A stretch of 64,000 bases of DNA from Shewanella eurypsychrophilus. Its GTDB lineage: Bacteria; Pseudomonadota; Gammaproteobacteria; Enterobacterales; Shewanellaceae. The stretch spans positions 2,202,501-2,266,500 of the forward strand of contig NZ_CP045503.2 of NCBI RefSeq assembly GCF_007004545.3. The letters are read 5' to 3'. Numbering within the stretch: the stretch's first letter is position 1; each line of letters opens with the position of its first letter. The notes beneath the pieces are model-generated. The model searched no databases and was not told where the DNA came from. It saw nothing but the letters and a program-made list of their open reading frames with translations. The translations under genes were made by a program, and so were the position numbers. Below are positions 26,084 to 35,050 of this stretch, piece by piece.

Positions 26084-28027
26084 ATGTCAGTATCGGGCGT
26101 AGCGTCATTGAGTAAGAGTATGGTGGAAGATGATTTAGCACCTACACCCGAGCCGGTTGTAGGTGAAGAGCCGCCTTTAGCTGTAGAAGAGTCTGTCAAT
26201 GAGGAGCTTCCTTTGAGTGGGGAGCTTGAGATTGGCGCGGGTCAATTCTCTGCTCAAGGAGCTAAATCTACCAATGAAGATGCCATCGGCATACGTATTC
26301 CCGATGGTCTGATGCTGACAACTAAAGGCGCCGTGTCTGTTATTTGTGATGGGGTGAGCGCGGCAGAAGAGGCTGAGAAAGCCAGCGGAATAAGTATCAG
26401 TAATTTTATCTCTGATTATTATTCGACGCCGGATACCTGGAGCGTGGAGAAATCCAGTTCTCAGGTGCTTACCGCGCTGAATCGTTGGTTGTACGGTTTG
26501 GGTCAGGATTATCGAGAGGCGCAGCGGGGTTACGTATGCACCTTTACTGCCCTTATTTTTAAATCTTGCAGTGCTCACCTGCTTCATGTCGGTGATTCCA
26601 GAGCCTATCGGTTTAGAGCGGGAAAGCTTGAACGTTTGAGTCGGGATCATGTGACTGTGCTTGGCAGAGACAAACGCTATCTGGCGAGGGCTTTAGGTTT
26701 AGACGTGAAGCTTGATGTGGATTATCGCAAGCTTGAGTTAAAGCGCGGGGATCTTTATCTGCTGACGACAGACGGCATTCACGACGTTATCAGCGATCAA
26801 GACCTGGCTGCTAATCTGTCTGAGTTCATCTCTACACTGAAACATAAATTAAAATCTAAATCTGAACCAGACTCTCAATCTGAGTTTAAAGCAAGCCTTA
26901 AACCAAGCCCTAAACAAGAGTCAGACGCCGCAATCGGTCATGATGAGTTTTGCAGGCTATTGTGTACTCAGGCAATTGATGCTGGCAGTCTGGATAACGT
27001 CAGTTGTCAGCTGCTATCCATAGACACATTACCCAAGTTAAATATCGACGATCTCTATCAGAGGCTATCTAAGTTGCCTTTTCCGCCTCCACTGTCTGAG
27101 GGAATGAAGTTAGACGGCTACTTGATAGAAGAGATTTTACATCAGAGTCAGCGCAGCCAGGTATACCTGGCATCGGATGCAACAGGCAATAAACGTTGCA
27201 TCAAGACGCCCTCGGTTAATTATCTCGATGACGGGGCCTATATCGAACGTTTCATGCTCGAGAGCTGGATAGGCCACAGGATAAACAGCCCGAACGTGGT
27301 GAAGTTATTAGACCGAGACCGAGCTAAAAGTGCACTTTACTATGTTACAGAGCATCTCAACGGACTGTCATTGAGTACCTGGATCACTCGTAATCCTAAG
27401 GCGTCGGTGCAGGAGGTCTTGCCGCTGTTAAAACAGATCGAGTCCGGGGTGAGGGCGTTTCATCGCAAGGAGACCATACACCAAGATCTTAAACCCGATA
27501 ATATTTTGCTGACTTATGAGGGCCAGATTAAGCTCATCGATTTTGGTTCCTGTCATATCAAGGGAATCGCCGAGATTGCCACGCCGCTTCAACGAGATAG
27601 TATTTTAGGCACCGCAGACTATTCCGCTCCCGAGAGTGTATTGGGCTACCGGGTAACCAACAAAGCCGACCTGTTTTCCATGGCGGTGATCACTTTTGAG
27701 ATGCTTACCGGTCAGTTACCCTTTAAAGGCAAGTTGGCACAGTGTCGTACCAAACAGGATTACCTCAAACTGGCTTACATTCCGAGTTATGAGCTCAATC
27801 CACTGATCCCCTTGTGGATGGACCCTCCCTTAAAGAAGGCCTTAAGCTTCGATCCCGCGAGTCGTCAGGTTGATACCAGTGAGCTGTTATATGAACTCAA
27901 TCAACCCTTGGCGAATTGGGACAAACCGGAAGTGGGGCGATCACTGCTAGAGAGGGACCCTGCGAGATTCTGGCAAGGTGTAGCACTGCTTTTTGGTACA
28001 ACGACACTGCTGCTATTGTTAAACTGA
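26084..28027 (+). CDS. Bifunctional PP2C phosphatase-Ser/Thr protein kinase, membrane-anchored
   Basis: A 647-residue fusion. Residues about 45-320 are a PP2C-type phosphatase with the metal-binding STNEDA, CDGVS, HVGDSRAYRF, TTDGIHD and DNVSC motifs. Residues about 345-620 are a Hanks-type kinase: a glycine-loop-like start, the catalytic loop HQDLKPDN at 466-473, IDFGS, and APES. A hydrophobic C-terminal helix (FWQGVALLFGTTTLLLLL) should anchor it with the domains in the cytoplasm. It starts just after the transporter; an upstream GTG would overlap it. Such fusions next to nitrate transporters are known from marine gammaproteobacteria. Control of uptake or reduction by phosphorylation is inferred. 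Confidence 0.9.
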   Translation: MSVSGVASLSKSMVEDDLAPTPEPVVGEEPPLAVEESVNEELPLSGELEIGAGQFSAQGAKSTNEDAIGIRIPDGLMLTTKGAVSVICDGVSAAEEAEKASGISISNFISDYYSTPDTWSVEKSSSQVLTALNRWLYGLGQDYREAQRGYVCTFTALIFKSCSAHLLHVGDSRAYRFRAGKLERLSRDHVTVLGRDKRYLARALGLDVKLDVDYRKLELKRGDLYLLTTDGIHDVISDQDLAANLSEFISTLKHKLKSKSEPDSQSEFKASLKPSPKQESDAAIGHDEFCRLLCTQAIDAGSLDNVSCQLLSIDTLPKLNIDDLYQRLSKLPFPPPLSEGMKLDGYLIEEILHQSQRSQVYLASDATGNKRCIKTPSVNYLDDGAYIERFMLESWIGHRINSPNVVKLLDRDRAKSALYYVTEHLNGLSLSTWITRNPKASVQEVLPLLKQIESGVRAFHRKETIHQDLKPDNILLTYEGQIKLIDFGSCHIKGIAEIATPLQRDSILGTADYSAPESVLGYRVTNKADLFSMAVITFEMLTGQLPFKGKLAQCRTKQDYLKLAYIPSYELNPLIPLWMDPPLKKALSFDPASRQVDTSELLYELNQPLANWDKPEVGRSLLERDPARFWQGVALLFGTTTLLLLLN

Positions 28028-28189
28028 CTTAGACATGGACCGACTTTATTTAATTGATTTTAACTATTTGATTTAAAAGAAGCACTTGAAAATAGGGAAA
28101 GCTTGCCTGTTTGAACTCTTTGATATAGTTTAAGTTTTGATACATTCAAACATTGTCACAATGAATACTCATGGAATTGGAGTTGTACT

Positions 28190-29389
28190 ATGTGTAGTAC
28201 TGAGCACAGATATATGCGCTGTACGTTAAGATGGACCTTACTTTTAGTCACGTTTTTTGCGCTGTCAGCATGCTCAAGCGCGCCTTCTCATGAACTTGTT
28301 GATAAGCCTGAATTCCCTAAAACTAATCAGCAACTATTTGATTTATCAAGTACTCGAATTCCCTTATATAGTGATCTTATCTCCCTCACGCCTAAGCAAA
28401 CCCAGGATATTCAAGAGTTTGTCAGTCAGACTGATATTGCGTTACTGCCTAAACATAAGCAGGTTTATGAGTATTTGTCGAAAAAGTTAGTTAATTTTAA
28501 TTATGAAGGTGAGAACTATTTAGCCAGTGAAGCGATGCTCAAGGGTGGTGGAAATTGCATGTCTCTGGCACTACTGACCTATGCTGTGGCGAAACACTTA
28601 GGTGTAGAGGCGGTTTTTCAAGTCATGCATACCGAACCCTTGTTACTCGAGGTGACTTCGAATATTGCCGTTACTTCAGATCATGTGCGCACGTTTCTAT
28701 ATGAAGAAAAAGATACTGCTCAATCGAGTAAAGGATTTTTCTTTTCAGGTAGAAGTTATCGGGTTTTGGACTACTTTCCCGGACGTTATGATCGCTCGGG
28801 TAAGATCATAGATGAAAATCAATTTATCGCTATGCTCTACAGAAACCTAGCTGCAGACTCCCTCTTAGAGGGCAATCTTGATCTAGCCTATCAACTGTTA
28901 ATCTCAGGTCTGAGTTATGATGAAGAGTATGCCCCGTTGATAAATATGATGGCCATAGTACATAGACGTCAAGGGGATGAAGTGACTGCTGAACGTATTT
29001 ATCAATATGGTCTAGAAGTCACAGATTCAAAAATTAGCCTATTAAGTAACTATTACTTCCTGTTATCAAAACAGGGCAATACTCTAGCTGCAATAAGCAT
29101 AAAGGCGCAGTTGCTACAACTTGAGGATACCAGTCCCTATGATTGGTACCTGATAGGGAAAGATGCATTGAGTCGTGAAGATTTTAAAAGTGCAGAGATC
29201 TATCTGAATAAGTTTTTAAACAATACTCCTTATTATCATAAGGCCTACTTTGACTTAGCCAAGGCACAATATGCGCTAGGTAAAAAGACGTCAGCGACAA
29301 CATCCATTCAGCAAGGTATCGAACTTGCGAAACAGCCAGCGAGTCAGAACCTGTATAAAGCCAAATTAGCTTGGCTTGAAAGAGAATAA
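28190..29389 (+). CDS. Lipoprotein with transglutaminase-like and TPR regions
   Basis: A 399-residue protein with a lipobox (LSAC, acylated Cys about residue 28), so it is membrane-attached in the periplasm. Residues about 80-200 include GGGNCMSLALLTYAVAK with a later HVRTFL, like the Cys and His of transglutaminase-like folds. Residues about 220-395 look like tetratricopeptide helices (AYQLLISGLSYDEEYAPLINMMA). GGAG precedes the ATG. It sits upstream of csgB in the same direction, about 300 bases away. A peptidoglycan- or export-related role is possible but not shown. Confidence 0.7.
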   Translation: MCSTEHRYMRCTLRWTLLLVTFFALSACSSAPSHELVDKPEFPKTNQQLFDLSSTRIPLYSDLISLTPKQTQDIQEFVSQTDIALLPKHKQVYEYLSKKLVNFNYEGENYLASEAMLKGGGNCMSLALLTYAVAKHLGVEAVFQVMHTEPLLLEVTSNIAVTSDHVRTFLYEEKDTAQSSKGFFFSGRSYRVLDYFPGRYDRSGKIIDENQFIAMLYRNLAADSLLEGNLDLAYQLLISGLSYDEEYAPLINMMAIVHRRQGDEVTAERIYQYGLEVTDSKISLLSNYYFLLSKQGNTLAAISIKAQLLQLEDTSPYDWYLIGKDALSREDFKSAEIYLNKFLNNTPYYHKAYFDLAKAQYALGKKTSATTSIQQGIELAKQPASQNLYKAKLAWLERE

Positions 29390-29519
29390 CTCTCCTATCA
29401 CAACCAATCACTCCTACTTATAGTTTACCTATAAAATCGACAGATCTTGTTCTTAATTTAATATGTTGCCTTTCAAAACAGCTTGTTAAGTGTTTTTGCG
29501 TGGATAAAGTACTACTAAT

Positions 29520-29542
29520 TACCTAGTGCTTTAGTCTAGGTA
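29520..29542 (+). promoter_or_regulatory. Inverted repeat upstream of csgB, candidate operator
   Basis: TACCTAG-N9-CTAGGTA is a perfect 7-bp dyad about 145 bases before the csgB start. The spacing of half-sites (16 bases centre to centre) suits a dimeric regulator. The binding protein is unknown; CsgD is one candidate. Confidence 0.45.
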
Positions 29543-29686
29543 TTGTTTGGCAGATCGATCCCTTTGGATACGTCTGTTTAATACTAGGGGTGGATGTTAC
29601 TGAGTGTGTAACCATGGATACTTGTCGTCAATTAATTGACATCGACCGTTTGATTACAACGTCGACTATACAAGGCAATTGGCAGC

Positions 29687-30448
29687 ATGGGCATTCAGCT
29701 TCAGGGAAGAGATAATAGAGCACGCTTACAGCGCACATCGAATCTGTGCCGCAGTATAAGTAAAGCATCTATGTTTACTTTATGTTTATTTTCTTCACAG
29801 CCTTTATTCGCAGATACCCAGATCATTGTAGAAGGTGACCTACTCAAGCTGCTCCCTATAGACCTCCCACAGATTGAAGCATTTCAAGCGCTAGCTTCCG
29901 CACAAGAGGGCAACCTCATCAGTGTTAAACAAGATGGCTCACACCTCAATGTTCAAGCCCTACAACAAGGGCGACACAACGTCTCGATAATTACTCAATC
30001 GGGTGTTAATGATGGGCGTGTAGGCATTGATACTAAGCAGATAGGCACAGGCAATGTACAGGTCGTGACTCAACAGGGTCTTGAAAGTGAAATTTATGGT
30101 GGCATGGACTTATCAGCGACTCTATATCAGCAAGGCGAGGGTAATGGCCTCTGGTTAGAGCAAACAGGTAATAATCTGAATGCTGATATAGCGCAATATG
30201 GCAATGACAACATGGCCTATGCCTACCAAACAGGCTATGGGCATTCGGTTGATATCTACCAGTTTGGTAATAGCAACCTTGCCTATGTCAATCAAAGTGG
30301 CGCCGTAGGGCATCACGCCGAAATTAACCAGGTCGGCGATGACAATCTAGCCATCATTTTTCAAAGTGGTGATATTCCCATGAGCGAGGTCATCGTTCAG
30401 CAAGAAGGTTCTGATATGTCACTGCAGATGCTGCGCTTTGCTAGGTAG
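29687..30448 (+). CDS. csgB: CsgB-like minor curlin (nucleator)
   Basis: A 253-residue exported protein with a long basic N-terminal region before a hydrophobic segment ending near LFADTQ. Repeats of the curlin type follow from about residue 75: Gln-rich strands with N-X-A/V-X-X-X-Q-X-G turns, such as NVSIITQSGVND, GNVQVVTQQG, DNMAYAYQTG, NLAYVNQSG and NLAIIFQSG. CsgB nucleates curli fibres on the outer membrane. It is longer than E. coli CsgB (151). Start choice is uncertain because the signal region is long. Confidence 0.85.
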   Translation: MGIQLQGRDNRARLQRTSNLCRSISKASMFTLCLFSSQPLFADTQIIVEGDLLKLLPIDLPQIEAFQALASAQEGNLISVKQDGSHLNVQALQQGRHNVSIITQSGVNDGRVGIDTKQIGTGNVQVVTQQGLESEIYGGMDLSATLYQQGEGNGLWLEQTGNNLNADIAQYGNDNMAYAYQTGYGHSVDIYQFGNSNLAYVNQSGAVGHHAEINQVGDDNLAIIFQSGDIPMSEVIVQQEGSDMSLQMLRFAR

Positions 30449-30650
30449 CAAGAAAAAGATTAGATAGATAGGAAAATAGAGAGACAAATAAAAAGATAGA
30501 AAGAGAATGGAATAGATTTTACGTAAAGTTTTAGTTTCAGTTTTAGAAAAAGGATGACGGCTAGGCTAGTAATAAAGTTGTAGCTCAGTTTGTAACAAGC
30601 GGTAAATCGCCAATATTTGGCACACTATTTAAAGAAAAGGAAATATCTAG

Positions 30651-31853
30651 ATGAAATATTCAAAAATAGCGTTAGTGGTTTCGACCGCTCTGTTAGCTTC
30701 TACCTCTGTTTATGCTGCTACAGATATTGACAATGATAACTATGCAAAAATAAATCAAATTAGCGGTGATAGTAATAGTGCTAAAATTTATCAGTATGAA
30801 GGTGCTCAAAAAAATAACGCCTCAACTATTACGCAAACATCTACCGGAAATCAAGGTAATACAGCAGTATCAATTCAAAAACACACTTGGGATGCGACAT
30901 CTACGATTACTCAAGCTGGTAATAATAACGATGCTAGTGTAACTCAAGAAGATACGGTTGACCGTTCCTTCTCAACTGTCTCTACTACAGGTAACGGCAA
31001 CGATGTAACAGTACTCCAGTTTAAAACTTGGGAAGCTGAGTCATCGGTTACTCAAAATGGTAATCAAAACATTGCAAACGTGACTCAAGCAAATATTGTT
31101 GATGGTTCATATGCTGAGATTTCAACTACGGGGAACAGAAATACAGCTGCTATTACTCAACAAAATACTATTAAAAATGCTCATGCATATATTTACCAAA
31201 GCGGTGCAAATAAGAACGATGCTTCAATTACACAGCAAAATGGTGGTAATGGAGGTTATGCATACGCAATGGTTGATCAGTATGGCGAAAATGATAGCGC
31301 TACAGTGATTCAAAATGGTGACGGTAATGATGCATGGGTTGTACAGGATTCATCACATGGTGGAAGAAACACGATAAGTGTAACGCAAACCTCTACCGGT
31401 GGTGCAGATAACTACGCCGGTGCTACAACTGATGCTGGTCATGGCTCACTAATTTACATTGACCAGTCTGGTACGGGGAACTACGTCAGTACCGAAGATA
31501 ATTCAAATGATTCTCTCGGCGCATCACTCTCCGGCAACAACACCGATCTCTATATCATGCAAAACGGAGAAGGAAACTGGGCACATGTTGATATTGATTC
31601 AAATGGTTCTGATATTTGGGTAGATCAATCAGGAGTTAATCATGATGCGGAAGTGACTGGTGGTGGTGGTTATGGTGATTATATAGTTGTACTGCAGTCT
31701 GGTAGTTCACAGTTTGCCGATGTAGAAATAAATGCGGGTAACCGTCATGATGTTTACGTCAGTCAGTCTGGTTTCAATCATTATGCAGAAGTATTTAGTA
31801 CTGGTAATTCAAACATTGCTCATATTGTTCAATCTAACAATAGCGGCAGCTAA
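30651..31853 (+). CDS. csgA: CsgA-like major curlin, extended
   Basis: A 400-residue secreted protein with a clean signal peptide ending VYA-ATD. The rest is Gln/Asn/Ser/Thr/Gly-rich with many degenerate curlin repeats (ATSTITQAGNNNDASVTQ, ASITQQNGGNGG, VYVSQSGFNHYAEV). This is about two and a half times the E. coli CsgA length, so the fibre unit is large. It lies 200 bases after csgB and is followed by a strong terminator, which sets csgBA apart from csgDEFG. Whether csgB and csgA are correctly assigned to nucleator and major subunit rests on order and size. Confidence 0.85.
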   Translation: MKYSKIALVVSTALLASTSVYAATDIDNDNYAKINQISGDSNSAKIYQYEGAQKNNASTITQTSTGNQGNTAVSIQKHTWDATSTITQAGNNNDASVTQEDTVDRSFSTVSTTGNGNDVTVLQFKTWEAESSVTQNGNQNIANVTQANIVDGSYAEISTTGNRNTAAITQQNTIKNAHAYIYQSGANKNDASITQQNGGNGGYAYAMVDQYGENDSATVIQNGDGNDAWVVQDSSHGGRNTISVTQTSTGGADNYAGATTDAGHGSLIYIDQSGTGNYVSTEDNSNDSLGASLSGNNTDLYIMQNGEGNWAHVDIDSNGSDIWVDQSGVNHDAEVTGGGGYGDYIVVLQSGSSQFADVEINAGNRHDVYVSQSGFNHYAEVFSTGNSNIAHIVQSNNSGS

Positions 31854-31867
31854 ATTAGATTTTTAGT

Positions 31868-31896
31868 AAAAGGGTGCACCTGCACCCTTTTATTTT
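31868..31896 (+). terminator. Intrinsic terminator after csgA
   Basis: Stem AAAAGGGTGCA/TGCACCCTTTT with loop CC, followed by a T-rich tail. It separates csgBA from csgD. Confidence 0.88.
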
Positions 31897-31959
31897 GTCT
31901 AACTGAAATTTTGTCATCATTTAGTTGTAGTTGGTTATTTACGCTGTGCGACAAACTTT

Positions 31960-32038
31960 TTGCAACTCATTCTGTAACTTATTTTGCAATATGAGTAGAT
32001 ACATCTGTTGCAACAATGTAGTTTTGCGTCTGTATACT
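31960..32038 (+). promoter_or_regulatory. Three TTGCAA boxes at exact 24-base spacing plus csgD promoter
   Basis: TTGCAA occurs at 31960-31965, 31984-31989 and 32008-32013, exactly 24 bases apart. The third box sits at the -35 position of a likely promoter whose -10 is TATACT (32033-32038). Each hexamer is itself a palindrome. Regular phasing of about 2.3 helical turns suggests co-operative binding by one regulator. Confidence 0.6.
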
Positions 32039-32072
32039 TGATTAAACTCGTTCGTAACATGGAGTGCGAAGA

Positions 32073-32705
32073 ATGTTCAAAGTCACACATTGGATTGTCG
32101 TTTCCCGTTCTCAACTACTGACTGACCTGCTTGAGTCTCGTTGGCCACAAGAGTTCCTGGTTAAACTGAACCGCGCGCAGCCAGAAGCTGCAGAGAAGAT
32201 GTTAGCAGAGACTGACACCAGTCTCGTCGTCATTGATTTGGCTTCGGTTGATATACAGCTGGCTTATCAGTTGCAGAAAATCGTGGAGAGGCAATATGGC
32301 GGGCTAAAAGTGGTTTTTCTGCATTTCCCCAAACAAGTCGATGCTCGATTTTTATTAAACCCGAACGTAACAGCGGGTGTTTTTTACAATGATGTTTCTT
32401 TAGAGGTCATTGGCAAAGCCCTGAGTCAGGTGTTGAGAGGCAACACTTCTATACCAGCTGAACTCATCGCTAATTCTGATAATGGTTACCTGATAGAGCA
32501 GAGTGATAACTTAACCATTCGTGAGCGAGAAGTGTTGCAAGCCCTGCTGCGAGGCAGCACAAATGTTGATATCGCCAATCAATTGTTCGTGAGTGAAAGT
32601 ACCATTAAGACCCATCTTTATCGCGCTTTTAGAAAAATCGGCGTCTCTAGTCGAGGACAGGCTATTGCCTGGGCACAGACTCATCTACATGAGGTGTGTC
32701 AGTGA
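32073..32705 (+). CDS. csgD: CsgD-like LuxR-family transcription regulator of curli
   Basis: A 210-residue regulator. The N-terminal half resembles a receiver-like domain, with a possible acceptor Asp in LVVIDLAS. The C-terminal LuxR-type helix-turn-helix is clear: LTIREREVLQALLRGSTNVDIANQLFVSE, best seen as TIREREVLQALL, then SESTIKTHLYRAFRKIGV. The ATG at 32073 has GGAG eight bases upstream. Its stop overlaps the csgE start, so the two are co-translated. Confidence 0.88.
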   Translation: MFKVTHWIVVSRSQLLTDLLESRWPQEFLVKLNRAQPEAAEKMLAETDTSLVVIDLASVDIQLAYQLQKIVERQYGGLKVVFLHFPKQVDARFLLNPNVTAGVFYNDVSLEVIGKALSQVLRGNTSIPAELIANSDNGYLIEQSDNLTIREREVLQALLRGSTNVDIANQLFVSESTIKTHLYRAFRKIGVSSRGQAIAWAQTHLHEVCQ

Positions 32706-33196
32706 AGCGCAACAGGCTTGTCACGCAGTCCGTGTTGTTTTCTCTATTGCTGAGCTCAGTGACTGTGGTCAATGCCGAAGCGTTACGTGAGGTCGAAATC
32801 AAAGCAAAGCAGGCATTAGAGGCTCAGAGTATTAGTGATGCTGTACCACGTCATGAAACAGATATGGTCGATGGTCTGATTTTAAACCGAGCGATGACAC
32901 GCTTCGGCCACCGATTTTATCGAGAATTTGTCGCAGCTTATCGTGACATCAATGGTGAAACCGATCATGCGGGCCTTACCATTGAAGAGAAAGCGACCGC
33001 AAGAAGCGGCAGTATCATCACTATTTATAATAATCGCAGAAAAGTATTTATCACTGCCGTTTCGCCAGCGAGTCGTAATATCGATGAGCAAGCGGCGGCG
33101 GCGGCGTCAAGGATAAATTATATCCTTAAGCAGAATAAGAAACAGGCAAGCTGGACACAGTTTTTAAATCCAGATCTTGCAGCTGATGAATTTTAG
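32702..33196 (+). CDS. csgE: Curli assembly protein CsgE
   Basis: A 164-residue periplasmic protein with a signal peptide ending VNAEA. The motifs DMVDGLILNRAMTRFGHRFYREF, read as GLILNRAMTRFG and FYREF, are characteristic of CsgE, as is the C-terminal TQFLNPDLAADEF. CsgE caps the CsgG pore and feeds it curlin. The GTG start at 32702 overlaps the csgD stop, with GAGG upstream. Confidence 0.93.
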   Translation: MKRNRLVTQSVLFSLLLSSVTVVNAEALREVEIKAKQALEAQSISDAVPRHETDMVDGLILNRAMTRFGHRFYREFVAAYRDINGETDHAGLTIEEKATARSGSIITIYNNRRKVFITAVSPASRNIDEQAAAAASRINYILKQNKKQASWTQFLNPDLAADEF

Positions 33197-33209
33197 ACAG
33201 GGAAAGCAG

Positions 33210-33623
33210 ATGAAAAAGTTACTATTAGTGGCATGGGGCTTAGGGAGTTTACTCAGTGGCTCTGTTAATGCGACACAGCTTATCTATACTCCGGTGAATC
33301 CAAACTTTGGCGGAAGTTACCTTAACGGTTCATATTTATTGGCCAATGCTTCGGCGCAAAACGATCATAAGAGTGGTGGCTCTGGCTATGTAGCACCGAC
33401 TGCATTAGAGCGAATGGCGAGCTCGCTTGAGTCACGTTTAATCAGCCAGCTATTTAATGATGCCACTAATGGTCAGGAAGGTTATCTTAAAACTACCGAC
33501 TTTGAGATCAATGTGGTCAATGAAGATGGTGTCTTGCTAGTGCACATTACCGACATAGTGACAGGTGAGACCACCGTCATTGAAGTCGGCGGTGTGATCG
33601 ATGAAAGCGGGATAGGTGGATAA
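33210..33623 (+). CDS. csgF: Curli assembly protein CsgF
   Basis: A 137-residue secreted protein with a signal peptide ending VNATQ. The mature N-terminus TQLIYTPVNPNFGGSYLNG is the segment of CsgF that inserts into the CsgG pore. CsgF moves the nucleator to the cell surface. ATG at 33210 follows AGGGAAAGC; it is 14 bases after csgE. Confidence 0.95.
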   Translation: MKKLLLVAWGLGSLLSGSVNATQLIYTPVNPNFGGSYLNGSYLLANASAQNDHKSGGSGYVAPTALERMASSLESRLISQLFNDATNGQEGYLKTTDFEINVVNEDGVLLVHITDIVTGETTVIEVGGVIDESGIGG

Positions 33624-33624
33624 G

Positions 33625-34473
33625 ATGAAAAAGTTACTCATTACTAGCCTGCTTATTTTACTTACTGCTTGTTCTTCAACCAGTGAATTCGAGCATATCG
33701 AACCCGCTTCAAGCTTAATGCCGAAGAGCGGCAGTTATTATGATTTGATTGGCTTACCTGCGCCTCAAGGCAGTATTGTCGCAGCAGTGTATGATTTTCG
33801 CGATCAAACTGGACAATATAAGCCGATCCCGTCGAGTAACTTCTCGACAGCGGTCCCACAAAGTGGCACAGCCTTTCTAGCACAAGCGCTTAATGATTCT
33901 GCCTGGTTTGTTCCTGTAGAGCGTGAAGGTTTACAAAACCTGTTAACCGAGCGAAAAATTATTCGTGCAGGATTAAAGGGAGAAGCGGGCAATCTACCTC
34001 AATTGAATTCAGCGCAAATACTGATGGAAGGTGGCATTGTCGCTTATGATACCAATATCAAAACTGGTGGGGCGGGTGCACGCTATTTAGGGATTGGGGT
34101 TAATTCTCAATTTAGAGTCGATACCGTTACTGTAAACTTACGTGCAGTCGATATCCGAACCGGTAGAGTGCTCAGTAGTGTGACCACGACTAAATCAATC
34201 TTGTCTAAAGAGCTATCGGCTGGTGTGTTTAAATTTATCGATGCCCAAGACTTGCTGGAGTCAGAGCTTGGTTACACCTCGAATGAGCCGGTGAGCATCT
34301 GTGTTGTGCAAGCAATAGAAAGTGCCGTGGTGCATATGATTGCCGATGGGATCTGGAAGCGTGCATGGAATTTGGGCAGTCCTGATACGGGACTTAAAAA
34401 TACGGTACTGCAAAAGTATTGGCTTGAAGCGCATTCTGAAGCTAGGGTCAGTGAGCGAATTAAGCAGGGATAG
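33625..34473 (+). CDS. csgG: Curli secretion channel lipoprotein CsgG
   Basis: A 282-residue outer-membrane lipoprotein (lipobox LTAC). The family blocks IVAAVYDFRDQTGQYKP, WFVPVEREGLQNLLTERKIIR (as PVEREGLQNLLTER) and GGAGARYLGIG are present. CsgG makes the nonameric export pore for curlins. The ATG at 33625 follows AGGTGGA and lies one base after the csgF stop. A strong terminator follows, closing csgDEFG. csgC is not seen. Confidence 0.96.
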   Translation: MKKLLITSLLILLTACSSTSEFEHIEPASSLMPKSGSYYDLIGLPAPQGSIVAAVYDFRDQTGQYKPIPSSNFSTAVPQSGTAFLAQALNDSAWFVPVEREGLQNLLTERKIIRAGLKGEAGNLPQLNSAQILMEGGIVAYDTNIKTGGAGARYLGIGVNSQFRVDTVTVNLRAVDIRTGRVLSSVTTTKSILSKELSAGVFKFIDAQDLLESELGYTSNEPVSICVVQAIESAVVHMIADGIWKRAWNLGSPDTGLKNTVLQKYWLEAHSEARVSERIKQG

Positions 34474-34491
34474 TGTGTTCACCCTTTTAAT

Positions 34492-34516
34492 AAAGGCGCC
34501 TGCGGGCGCTTTTTTT
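34492..34516 (+). terminator. Intrinsic terminator after csgG
   Basis: Stem AAAGGCGCC/GGCGCTTTT with a small loop and a run of seven T. Confidence 0.88.
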
Positions 34517-34693
34517 ATACGCTTTTTATATGAGATGTTTAGATAATTATACGCGCAGGCCAAAAAACGGTAGTGAAGATGACCATTTGTTAATCTGGAT
34601 TTACATAGTGGCTAGTCATGTGTATACTCTCGTGTGTTTATTGTTCAGTGTAAAAATCACACGCTGAGCTACATATCGAGTTAAGAGGTTATT

Positions 34694-35044
34694 ATGTTCA
34701 AGGTTAATACATTAGTTGCTGTTATTGCATTCACTTTTCTTGGACTTGCTTCCACACCGGCCGCAGCTGCAACCGTAGGCTGTGAACGTGCTGGTGGTGT
34801 TAAGTGTCAGAAAGTGGGTTACAAGCGTGTAGTTAGAGCACCTGTTGTGGTTGTTCCTAGACATCATCATCATTACAACGCCTTCCGTTCACCGGTACTG
34901 ACTGCTTTGGGAATTGCGATTATATTGGATGCTGCCGGTAATGCTGTGACTGAAAAAGGCCAGCAAGTGGTTGTATTAGGTGAAGGAAGTGAAGTTAAGA
35001 ACGTCTATGAAAAAGATGGCGTTGTATATTTAATCAAGGCGTAA
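34694..35044 (+). CDS. Secreted protein of unknown function
   Basis: A 116-residue protein with a signal peptide ending near PAAAATV. The mature part holds two Cys, a basic Val-rich stretch and four adjacent His (RHHHHYNAF), which could bind metal. A hydrophobic segment (residues about 68-85) follows. It has a good AAGAGG ribosome site and lies six bases before the next gene. I do not recognise the family. Confidence 0.65.
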   Translation: MFKVNTLVAVIAFTFLGLASTPAAAATVGCERAGGVKCQKVGYKRVVRAPVVVVPRHHHHYNAFRSPVLTALGIAIILDAAGNAVTEKGQQVVVLGEGSEVKNVYEKDGVVYLIKA

Positions 35045-35050
35045 TTAGCC

